From Oscillospiraceae bacterium (lineage in GTDB: Bacteria > Bacillota > Clostridia > Oscillospirales > QAMX01), in contig CACYBP010000314.1 in assembly GCA_902772625.1 (NCBI GenBank), positions 1 through 5,984 on the forward strand: a stretch of 5,984 bases of DNA. Direction: 5' to 3'. A model generated the notes under the pieces. It was not told the DNA's origin and ran no database searches. It worked only from the letters and a program-made list of their open reading frames with translations. Each line of letters starts with the position of its first letter. The first letter of the stretch is position 1. Made by a program: the position numbers and the translations under genes. Shown piece by piece: positions 1 to 5,031 of the stretch.

Positions 1-33
1 CGCGCGCGGTTTTCTCCGCGCGCGGCGTTTTTT
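1..33 (+). terminator. Intrinsic terminator at left edge (plus orientation)
   Basis: A perfect 9-bp stem, CGCGCGCGG (1-9) with CCGCGCGCG (16-24), has a six-base loop TTTTCT and is followed by GCG and six T's (28-33). If the bases before position 1 were CGC, the stem would run straight into the T-run, so the element is probably cut by the window edge. Its orientation suits a plus-strand gene to the left that converges on dgoD. The hairpin could also serve dgoD on the minus strand if A's lie left of position 1, which cannot be seen. The alternating CG tracts could alternatively have a structural role. Confidence 0.65.
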
Positions 34-58
34 ACGGTTTTCTGCGGGAAAGTTTCGC

Positions 59-1177
59 TTACCAGACGGCGACGCTTCCGTCCTCGTACCAGTAGCGCGG
101 GGTCTCCCAGTTGCCCTCGAAGACCTTTTCGGCGATGGCGTCCTCGTCAAGCTCGATGCCGAGACCAGGCTTGGTGGGGGTCTTGACGTAGCCGTTCTCC
201 ACCACGAAGGGCTCCTTCAGATAGCCGGCGCCCATGGTGACCGATTCCTGGCAGAGGAAGTTCGGGATGGCGGCGTCGATCTGGAAGCAGGCGGCCAGGG
301 CGATGGGGCCGAGCGGGCAGTGCGGCGCGACCGTGGCGTAGGAGGCTTCGGCCATGCCGGCGATGATCCGGCATTCGGAGATGCCGCCCGCGTGGGAAAG
401 GTCGGGCTGGAGCACCACGGCGGCCTGTTTTTCAAGCACTTCGCGGAACTGCCATTTGGTGAAGAGGCGTTCGCCGGTGGCGATGGGGATATAGGTGGAG
501 CGGGCGACGCGGGCAAGCTCGTCCACGTTGCCGGGGAGCACCGGCTCCTCGATGAACAGGGGCTGGTATTCCTCGATGGCCTTGATCAGGATCATGGACA
601 TGGCGGGAGAGACCTCGCCGTGGAAGTCGATGCCGAGGTCGCATTCCGGCCCGATGATCTCGCGGGTCTGGGCGATGCGGTCGGCGAACTCCTGCACCTT
701 CTTCATGGTGTCGATGAATTTCACCGGGCCGCCCACGCCGGTCTTGAAGGCGGTGTAGCCCTTGGCCTTCGACGCGGTGGCCGAGGCCTGGATTTCCTCA
801 TAGTTGCTGCCGCCGAAGTGGCCGTAGACCTTGATCTTGTCGCGGGTGCGGCCGCCGAGCAGCTCGTACACCGGGACGCCGTAGTATTTGCCCTTGATGT
901 CCCAGAGAGCCTGGTCGATGCCGGCGATGGCGCTGGTCAGGACCGGGCCGCCCTGATAGAACTGGCCCAGATAAATGGCCTGCCAGTGATGGGTGATGCG
1001 CAGCGGATCCTGGCCGATCAGATATCTTTCGGCGATCTCCTTGACGCAGGTCTCCACCGTCTGCGCGCGGCCTTCCACCACAGGCTCGCCCAGGCCGACG
1101 ATCCCTTCGTCGGTGTGGATCTTCAGAAAGAGCCAGCGGGGCTTGACGTGGATGGTTTCAAGCTTTGTGATCTTCAT
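59..1177 (-). CDS. dgoD: D-galactonate dehydratase (enolase superfamily)
   Basis: This is a cytoplasmic, Mg2+-dependent dehydratase expected to turn D-galactonate into 2-keto-3-deoxy-galactonate, the entry step of the DgoD-DgoK-DgoA route. The 372-residue length matches the family. The N-terminal capping domain (about 1-115) contains the family-like stretches PRWLFLKI, TDEGIVGLGEPVVEGRA and SAIAGIDQALWDIKGK. The barrel domain carries the expected metal ligands D184 (in GIDFHG), E210 (FIEEPV) and E236 (ATGERLF). The catalytic histidines are H186 and H286 (APHCPLGP), with D259 (QPDLSHAGG) as probable dyad partner and E311 (CQES) also in place. From memory these sit one residue after their E. 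coli DgoD equivalents. The start has AAAGGA (1185-1190) seven bases upstream, and the gene has its own promoter. It is divergent from the ABC operon. The residues after K145 (TGVGG) differ from the E. coli pattern, so a related acid sugar cannot be excluded as substrate. Confidence 0.92.
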   Translation of the reverse strand: MKITKLETIHVKPRWLFLKIHTDEGIVGLGEPVVEGRAQTVETCVKEIAERYLIGQDPLRITHHWQAIYLGQFYQGGPVLTSAIAGIDQALWDIKGKYYGVPVYELLGGRTRDKIKVYGHFGGSNYEEIQASATASKAKGYTAFKTGVGGPVKFIDTMKKVQEFADRIAQTREIIGPECDLGIDFHGEVSPAMSMILIKAIEEYQPLFIEEPVLPGNVDELARVARSTYIPIATGERLFTKWQFREVLEKQAAVVLQPDLSHAGGISECRIIAGMAEASYATVAPHCPLGPIALAACFQIDAAIPNFLCQESVTMGAGYLKEPFVVENGYVKTPTKPGLGIELDEDAIAEKVFEGNWETPRYWYEDGSVAVW

Positions 1178-1217
1178 AACGCATTCCTTTCTTTCTTGGG
1201 TTGGGCTTCCGATCCTT

Positions 1218-1245
1218 ATTATACACGAATTCCCGATTCTTGCAA
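1218..1245 (-). promoter_or_regulatory. SigA-type promoter of dgoD
   Basis: Reading the minus strand, TTGCAA (-35, 1245-1240) is followed after 16 bases by a perfect TATAAT (-10, 1223-1218). Transcription would start near 1211, leaving a short leader of about 33 bases that includes the ribosome binding site. The -35 hexamer lies inside the 8-base palindrome CTTGCAAG (1239-1246), and GAATTC lies in the spacer. Either could be part of an operator, but no known regulator site is recognised. Confidence 0.8.
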
Positions 1246-1274
1246 GTGGGATTGCGGCTCATTTTCCGTACGGT

Positions 1275-1329
1275 TTCCCGCCCTCTTTTCGCCCCGCGCG
1301 GCGAACCGCGGGGGCGGGAACTGCCCCCG
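1275..1329. repeat. GC-rich nested inverted repeats between divergent promoters
   Basis: TTCCCGCCC (1275-1283) pairs perfectly with GGGCGGGAA (1312-1320). Inside lie CCCCGCG (1292-1298) with CGCGGGG (1307-1313) and CGCC (1290-1293) with GGCG (1300-1303). A further competing pair is CGGGGGC (1309-1315) with GCCCCCG (1323-1329). The block lies upstream of both divergent promoters, so it should not be transcribed from either. It has no T-run of terminator type immediately after a stem. It could be a regulator-binding region, a supercoiling-sensitive cruciform, or a remnant of an older terminator. No function is assigned. Confidence 0.6.
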
Positions 1330-1378
1330 GCGGGCGATTTGTTCGATAAAAAGAAGACCAAATAACAAAATATTGGTG

Positions 1379-1407
1379 TTGTAATGCTTTTTTCGCTATG
1401 GTATAAT
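1379..1407 (+). promoter_or_regulatory. SigA-type promoter of the ABC export operon
   Basis: TTGTAA (-35, 1379-1384) is followed after a 17-base spacer by a perfect TATAAT (-10, 1402-1407). TGG directly before the -10 makes it an extended -10 promoter. The 40 bases upstream (1337-1378) are strikingly AT-rich for this DNA and may act as an UP element. Transcription would begin near 1414, about 175 bases before the start of the ATPase gene. An ACCAA-N11-TTGGT dyad (1357-1377) abuts the -35 box and is a weak operator candidate. Confidence 0.82.
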
Positions 1408-1413
1408 ATCCTG

Positions 1414-1588
1414 TGGAATTTCCGTCGGAAGCGAAGGGAGGGCGCCTCTCTTTCCCCCGGCGGGGACCCGCCCGGCCTTTTCCCCCGGAAAAAGCGGGCG
1501 CGGTCCGATTCCGGACCGATCGGAAGGACGGCCTTTTGCCCCCGGCAGAGGACGGGCCGCCCCGATGACAAGTGGGAGGCAATTGCAA
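1414..1588 (+). promoter_or_regulatory. Long structured 5' leader of the ABC operon
   Basis: About 175 bases separate the predicted transcription start from the ATPase start codon, and no convincing gene lies in them. Several short hairpins follow one another: AAGGGAGG/CCTCTCTT with one G-U pair (1434-1452, loop GCG); GGCGGG/CCCGCC (1459-1472); CTTTTCC/GGAAAAAG with one extra A (1477-1492); a perfect CGGTCCG/CGGACCG with loop ATTC (1501-1518); AAGG/CCTT followed by T's (1524-1536); and TGCC/GGCA (1537-1547). The leader also holds two near-copies of CGGCCTTTTCCCCCGG (1473-1488 and 1529-1545). No known riboswitch class is recognised. Confidence 0.5.
1574..1579 (+). promoter_or_regulatory. Ribosome binding site that fixes the ATPase start at 1589
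   Basis: GGGAGG lies nine bases before the ATG at 1589. An earlier in-frame ATG at 1565 would add eight residues, but it lacks a good Shine-Dalgarno sequence and would put the GGGAGG inside the gene. ABC ATPases of this type also usually begin directly with a stretch like MIEVTNLVKHYG. Confidence 0.8.
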
Positions 1589-2668
1589 ATGATAGAAGTG
1601 ACAAATCTTGTCAAGCATTACGGCGATAAAAAAGCGGTCAACGACATCAGCTTCTTTATCGACGAAGGCGAGGTCGTCGGCTTCCTCGGGCCCAACGGCG
1701 CGGGGAAATCCACCACCATGAACATCGTGACCGGGTATCTTTCCGCCACCTCCGGCAGCGTGAAGGTCGCCGGGATCGACATTCTGGAGGATCCCATCCC
1801 GGCCAAAAAGCGTTTGGGGTATCTGCCCGAGAACCCGCCGCTCTATTTTGACATGACCGTCAAGGAATACCTGAATTTCATCTACGAGCTGAAGGGATGC
1901 CGCGGCACGGCCAAGGAAAGAGAAAAACACATCGGCAACATCTGCGAGATCGTGGGCATCGACAACGTCTTCGGCCGGATGACCCGGAACCTTTCCAAGG
2001 GATACAAGCAGCGCGTTGGTCTTGCCCAGGCGCTGGTGGGAGACCCGGACGTCCTGATCCTGGACGAGCCCACCGTGGGCCTTGACCCCATCCAGATCAT
2101 CGAGATCCGCAACGTCATCAAGGATCTGGGCAAGAAGCGCACCGTCATCCTCTCCAGCCACATCCTCTCCGAGATCCAGCAGATCTGCGGCCGGGTGCTG
2201 GTGATCAACAAGGGAAGGCTGATCGCCGACGACACGCCGGAAAATCTGGCGCGCACGGTGGAAAGCGAGCGCCGCTACAACCTCCGGGTCACCGGCAACC
2301 CCGAGATGATCGTCAGCGTCCTGAAGAACATCGACGGCATGAAATCGGTCACGCCCCAGGGTTCCAAGGAGTTCGGCTCCACCGATTACCTCATCGTGTC
2401 CCGGGAAAACGAGGACGTGCGGCAGAAGATCTTCCTGTCCCTGGAAAAGGCCAATCTGCCGGTGCTGCAGCTCACCCCGGTGGGCGCGACGCTGGAGGAC
2501 ATCTTCATCAAGCTGACCGGCCAGCGGGTCACCGAGGACGAAGGCCGCGCGGGCCGCGTCCGCCGCAGCCGCAAAAAAGAGGCCGCGGGCGACGTCAACA
2601 GCTCCCTGAACCTTTCGGACGAGGCAAAGTCCGCCGACAAAAAAGCGAAAAGGGGGAATAAGGGTTGA
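1589..2668 (+). CDS. ABC transporter ATP-binding protein, NatA/GldA-like
   Basis: This cytoplasmic ATPase of 359 residues should power the ABC-2 permease encoded next to it. Visible motifs are Walker A GPNGAGKST (34-42), a Q-loop region LGYLPENPPLY with E81 where many ABC proteins have Q, a signature LSKGYKQR (135-142) with K137 in place of the usual second-position G, Walker B DVLILDEP (154-161), D-loop GLDP (164-167) and the H-switch H191 (SSH). E81 and the K in the signature are common in this ABC-2 and gliding-type subgroup, so the protein is probably active. Residues 220-310 form the additional C-terminal domain usual for the group. The last 45 or so residues (about 315-359) are highly charged, low-complexity and lysine/arginine-rich, an extension beyond the usual end. 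The last four bases overlap the TTG start of the permease, indicating translational coupling. The exported substrate is unknown. Confidence 0.92.
   Translation: MIEVTNLVKHYGDKKAVNDISFFIDEGEVVGFLGPNGAGKSTTMNIVTGYLSATSGSVKVAGIDILEDPIPAKKRLGYLPENPPLYFDMTVKEYLNFIYELKGCRGTAKEREKHIGNICEIVGIDNVFGRMTRNLSKGYKQRVGLAQALVGDPDVLILDEPTVGLDPIQIIEIRNVIKDLGKKRTVILSSHILSEIQQICGRVLVINKGRLIADDTPENLARTVESERRYNLRVTGNPEMIVSVLKNIDGMKSVTPQGSKEFGSTDYLIVSRENEDVRQKIFLSLEKANLPVLQLTPVGATLEDIFIKLTGQRVTEDEGRAGRVRRSRKKEAAGDVNSSLNLSDEAKSADKKAKRGNKG
2651..2656 (+). promoter_or_regulatory. Ribosome binding site supporting the TTG start of the permease
   Basis: AGGGGG lies eight bases before the TTG at 2665, inside the end of the ATPase gene. 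The TTG overlaps the ATPase stop codon as TTGA. The next in-frame ATG would cut deep into the protein and remove the conserved N-terminal stretch IYKRDLKALYKTP, so TTG is the preferred start. Confidence 0.75.
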
Positions 2669-3372
2669 TCGCCATCTATAAAAGAGACCTGAAGGCGCTT
2701 TACAAAACGCCGGTGGGCTACGTGTTCAGCGGGACCCTTCTTCTGCTGTTCTACGTTCTTTTCTACGTTTTCAACGTCTACACCACCCAGACCTCCGACG
2801 TTTCGGTGGTTATGGGCAACCTGATCTACTGGCTGTTCCTGCCGGTTCCGATCCTGACCATGCGGCTGGTGACCGAGGAATACCGCCAGAAGACCGACCA
2901 GCTCCTGCTCACCGCCCCGGTCAGCTCCTTCTCCATCGTGATGGGGAAATACCTGGCGGGCATGGTTTCGATCCTGATCACCGTGGTTTTGAGCCTGGCG
3001 ATCCCGATCATCATCTCGATCTACGGCGAGCTTCCGGGCTGGACCATGTTCGGCAACTACGTGGCCCTGATCGCCGCGGCCAGCTCCTTCCTTTCCATCG
3101 CGATCTTCATCTCCTCCCTGACCGAGAACCTTCTGGTCTCCATCATCGCCAACTGGGGCGCCTTCATCGCCCTGATCTATCTGGACGACCTGGCTTCCCT
3201 GACCGGCAACGCGACCATCGTCAAGATCGCCGGATACGTTTCCCCCTTCATGCGCTTCCAGAGCTTCGCTTACGGGCAGTTCAGCTTCGGCGATCTGGTC
3301 TACTACGTCAGCGTCGCCGCCCTTTTCCTGTTCCTGGCCTCCCGGGTCCTGGAAAAGAAACGTTACAGCTGA
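2665..3372 (+). CDS. ABC-2 type permease, GldF-like
   Basis: This 235-residue integral membrane protein is the channel subunit paired with the ATPase just upstream. The N-terminal amphipathic stretch IYKRDLKALYKTPVGYV is typical of GldF-like permeases. Six hydrophobic segments can be read at about 18-38, 50-66, 97-120, 129-151, 156-173 and 212-226. The loop RLVTEEYRQKTDQLLLTAPVS (66-86) after the second segment matches the conserved ABC-2 coupling region, with acidic and arginine residues followed by LLLTAPVS. Only one permease gene is present, so it would work as a homodimer. The start is TTG, overlapping the ATPase by four bases. The protein ends in a short basic tail (EKKRYS). The family assignment is firm; the substrate is not known. 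Members have been linked to gliding motility in Bacteroidota, but in Firmicutes-like genomes the role is undefined. Confidence 0.9.
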   Translation: MIAIYKRDLKALYKTPVGYVFSGTLLLLFYVLFYVFNVYTTQTSDVSVVMGNLIYWLFLPVPILTMRLVTEEYRQKTDQLLLTAPVSSFSIVMGKYLAGMVSILITVVLSLAIPIIISIYGELPGWTMFGNYVALIAAASSFLSIAIFISSLTENLLVSIIANWGAFIALIYLDDLASLTGNATIVKIAGYVSPFMRFQSFAYGQFSFGDLVYYVSVAALFLFLASRVLEKKRYS

Positions 3373-3391
3373 TCGGGAGGAGGAAAAAGAC

Positions 3392-4879
3392 ATGAAGAAA
3401 CCGACATTCAGCAAAAGAGTGACCTACGGCGTCTCGGCCATCGCCTTCACCGCCATCGTGATCGCCGCGGCGATCCTGCTCAACGTGGCGGCCAGCCTTC
3501 TGACCGACCGCTTCAATCTCAAGGCGGACATGACCGCCGACCAGCGTTACGACATCTCCGACGCCACGGTGGAGATGCTGAAAAACGTGGAAAACTCCAT
3601 CAACATCTACATGCTGGCCCCCGAGGCCGACGTGGTGGACACCAACAAGACCCTGGGCATCTACGGCCCCAGCATCGCCTCCATCCTGAACCGCTACCCG
3701 GTGCTTTCGGGCGGCAAGGTGAAGGTGGAATACGTGGACATCGAAAGGAACCCCTCCTTTACCCAGGACTTCCAGCTCGGCGAGATCCCGTCCTACTCGA
3801 TCCTGGTGAAGAGCGACGCGGCCTACCGCCTTCTGACCTACTACGATTACATCTATTTCCGTTCGGCCGACAGCTTCAGCGAGGAAAAGCCGGTGGGTCT
3901 GAATCTCGAGCACGCGCTGGCCTCGGCCATCTACTACTGCGACACCGGCTCCCGCCGGAGCGCGGTGCTTCTGGACGGCAAGGGTGAGAACAACGGCCGG
4001 GACGGCGGCAACGGCGCCAAGCTGGTCTCCTTCCTGGAGTCCAACAACTTCGACGTCAGCTATGTCAACCTGACCACCGAGACCCTTCCCGAGGACACCG
4101 ATCTGATCGTGATCTGCGCCCCCGAAAAGGATTACTCCTCCGATGAGATCGCGGTGCTGGATTCCTATCTCAACCGCAATCTCGGCAAGGTGATCGTCGC
4201 CCTCGGTACCGAGAGCAAGGACGCCTCCAACCTGATCTACTACCTGCGCGAATACGGCATCACCGTCAGCGATCAGGCGATCTACGACGACGCCAACAGC
4301 CGCACCGGCCATCCCGAGGCGGTGCGCGTCACCCCCATCCAGAGCGAAGTCATGCAGAGCCTGACCACGGTGGACACCATGCTGATCTTCCCGAACAGCC
4401 TGCGCATGACCACCATGGACGTGGCCGGTACCGGCTGGTCCAAGCAGGATCTTCTGAACACCTACGATTCCGCCTTCACCAAGGTCGCCGATCTGGTGCG
4501 CGATCCCACCGCGGTCACCCGCGCCGCGGACGACGAGTCGGGCGTCTTCCCGGTGGCCTCGCTTCTGACCCGCCGGCCCACCGTGGACAAGGCGGGCGAC
4601 GAGACCAACGGCAAGCTTCTGGTGCTCACCTCCGGCGACGCCCTCAGCGACACCTATTTCAACAGCAGCTCCTTCAGCAACTGGAGCTTCATGTCGGTCC
4701 TGCTCAGCGATTTCTTCGGCGGCAACGACCTGTCGGCCTTCAAGTACAAGGTCTTCACCGCCAGCGACCTGGTCACGCTTGAGATCGACCGGCAGATCAT
4801 CCTCGGCGTCCTGATCGCCATCCCGGTGCTCCTGTTCGCAGGCGGCGTGGTGGTCTGGCTCCGGAGAAAGAACCTGTGA
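3392..4879 (+). CDS. GldG-like ABC transporter auxiliary protein
   Basis: This 495-residue protein has the GldG plan: a short basic N-terminus, one transmembrane helix (about 12-35), a large domain expected outside the cytoplasm, and a C-terminal helix (about 469-490) ending in RRKNL. Directly after the first helix, FNLKADMTADQRYDISDATVEML (41-63) followed by a short beta-like stretch matches the start of the ABC-type auxiliary domain (DUF/ABC_transp_aux). VLLDGKGENNG (192-202) sits where relatives carry a GHGE-like motif. TDLIVICAPEKDYSSDEIAVLDSYLNRNLGKVIVAL (236-271) resembles the glutamine-amidotransferase-like fold of the family. No catalytic residues are obvious. The start has a strong GGGAGGAGG (3375-3383) eight bases upstream, 19 bases after the permease stop, so it is the third gene of the operon. 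The usual next gene, a DUF4340 protein, is missing. Family role: accessory subunit of the exporter; biochemical function unknown. Confidence 0.88.
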   Translation: MKKPTFSKRVTYGVSAIAFTAIVIAAAILLNVAASLLTDRFNLKADMTADQRYDISDATVEMLKNVENSINIYMLAPEADVVDTNKTLGIYGPSIASILNRYPVLSGGKVKVEYVDIERNPSFTQDFQLGEIPSYSILVKSDAAYRLLTYYDYIYFRSADSFSEEKPVGLNLEHALASAIYYCDTGSRRSAVLLDGKGENNGRDGGNGAKLVSFLESNNFDVSYVNLTTETLPEDTDLIVICAPEKDYSSDEIAVLDSYLNRNLGKVIVALGTESKDASNLIYYLREYGITVSDQAIYDDANSRTGHPEAVRVTPIQSEVMQSLTTVDTMLIFPNSLRMTTMDVAGTGWSKQDLLNTYDSAFTKVADLVRDPTAVTRAADDESGVFPVASLLTRRPTVDKAGDETNGKLLVLTSGDALSDTYFNSSSFSNWSFMSVLLSDFFGGNDLSAFKYKVFTASDLVTLEIDRQIILGVLIAIPVLLFAGGVVVWLRRKNL

Positions 4880-4889
4880 TCAAGTAAAG

Positions 4890-4947
4890 AAGGCAACGGC
4901 CTTTTCGTCCCGCGCAATCCGCGCGCCGAGGGCCGTTCCTTTTTGTT
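4890..4947 (+). terminator. Intrinsic terminator of the ABC operon
   Basis: AAGG-c-AACGGCC (4890-4901) pairs with GGCCGTTCCTT (4931-4941): 11 pairs with a single bulged C at 4894. The stem is followed by TTT, G, TTT. The 29-base loop holds a small inner hairpin (CGCG 4911-4914 with CGCG 4920-4923). It begins 11 bases after the GldG-like stop codon, which makes it the end of the operon and separates it from the downstream glycosidase gene. Confidence 0.85.
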
Positions 4948-4949
4948 TC

Positions 4950-4988
4950 CGGCGTTTTTTCCCCGCGGTCCCGGGGGGCGGAACGCCG
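4950..4988 (+). repeat. GC-rich hairpin upstream of the glycosidase gene
   Basis: CGGCGTT (4950-4956) pairs perfectly with AACGCCG (4982-4988), with an inner CCCC (4961-4964) to GGGG (4973-4976) pairing. No T-run follows, so it is not a standard terminator on the plus strand. It lies just before the glycosidase start, where a promoter would be expected. I see no convincing -35/-10 pair between 4948 and 5031, so how the glycosidase is transcribed remains unclear. The hairpin might be an operator or part of a leader. Confidence 0.45.
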
Positions 4989-5031
4989 TCCCGCGGTGTT
5001 ATCTGACAGAAAACAAGAAAGGAAAACTGCC

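Noticed and set aside
320..1384. Long plus-strand open frame antisense to dgoD
   Set aside because: It is the mirror of a well-supported enolase-family gene in GC-rich DNA. Its translation is rich in D, G, A and H with no recognisable motif, and it runs through the dgoD promoter.
1565..1588. Earlier ATG for the ATPase at 1565
   Set aside because: It has no good Shine-Dalgarno sequence and adds eight residues unlike family N-termini. GGGAGG at 1574-1579 points to the ATG at 1589.
1414..1588. Known riboswitch or T-box in the leader
   Set aside because: I recognise no conserved core, such as a T-box sequence or a purine, TPP or cobalamin box. The hairpins are short and no complete terminator stem with a long T-run precedes the ATPase.
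1384..1629. Small plus-strand open frame in the ABC leader (81 codons)
   Set aside because: Its ATG lies between the -35 and -10 boxes, upstream of the predicted transcription start, so it would not be translated. It has no ribosome binding site, and its peptide is rich in R, G and P.
1259..2161. Minus-strand open frame across the intergenic region and the ATPase gene
   Set aside because: It runs antisense to the Walker A and signature regions and crosses the ABC operon promoter. Its protein looks like composition-driven shadow sequence.
2386..4312. Two long minus-strand open frames opposite the permease and GldG-like genes
   Set aside because: Their translations are dominated by D, G, V, H and Q repeats typical of antisense frames in GC-rich genes. 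The plus-strand genes have clear ribosome binding sites, membrane segments and family motifs.
1589..4879. ABC genes as a sugar importer for galactosides
   Set aside because: There is no solute-binding lipoprotein and no pair of importer permeases with an EAA loop. The permease is of the ABC-2 exporter type with a GldG-like partner.
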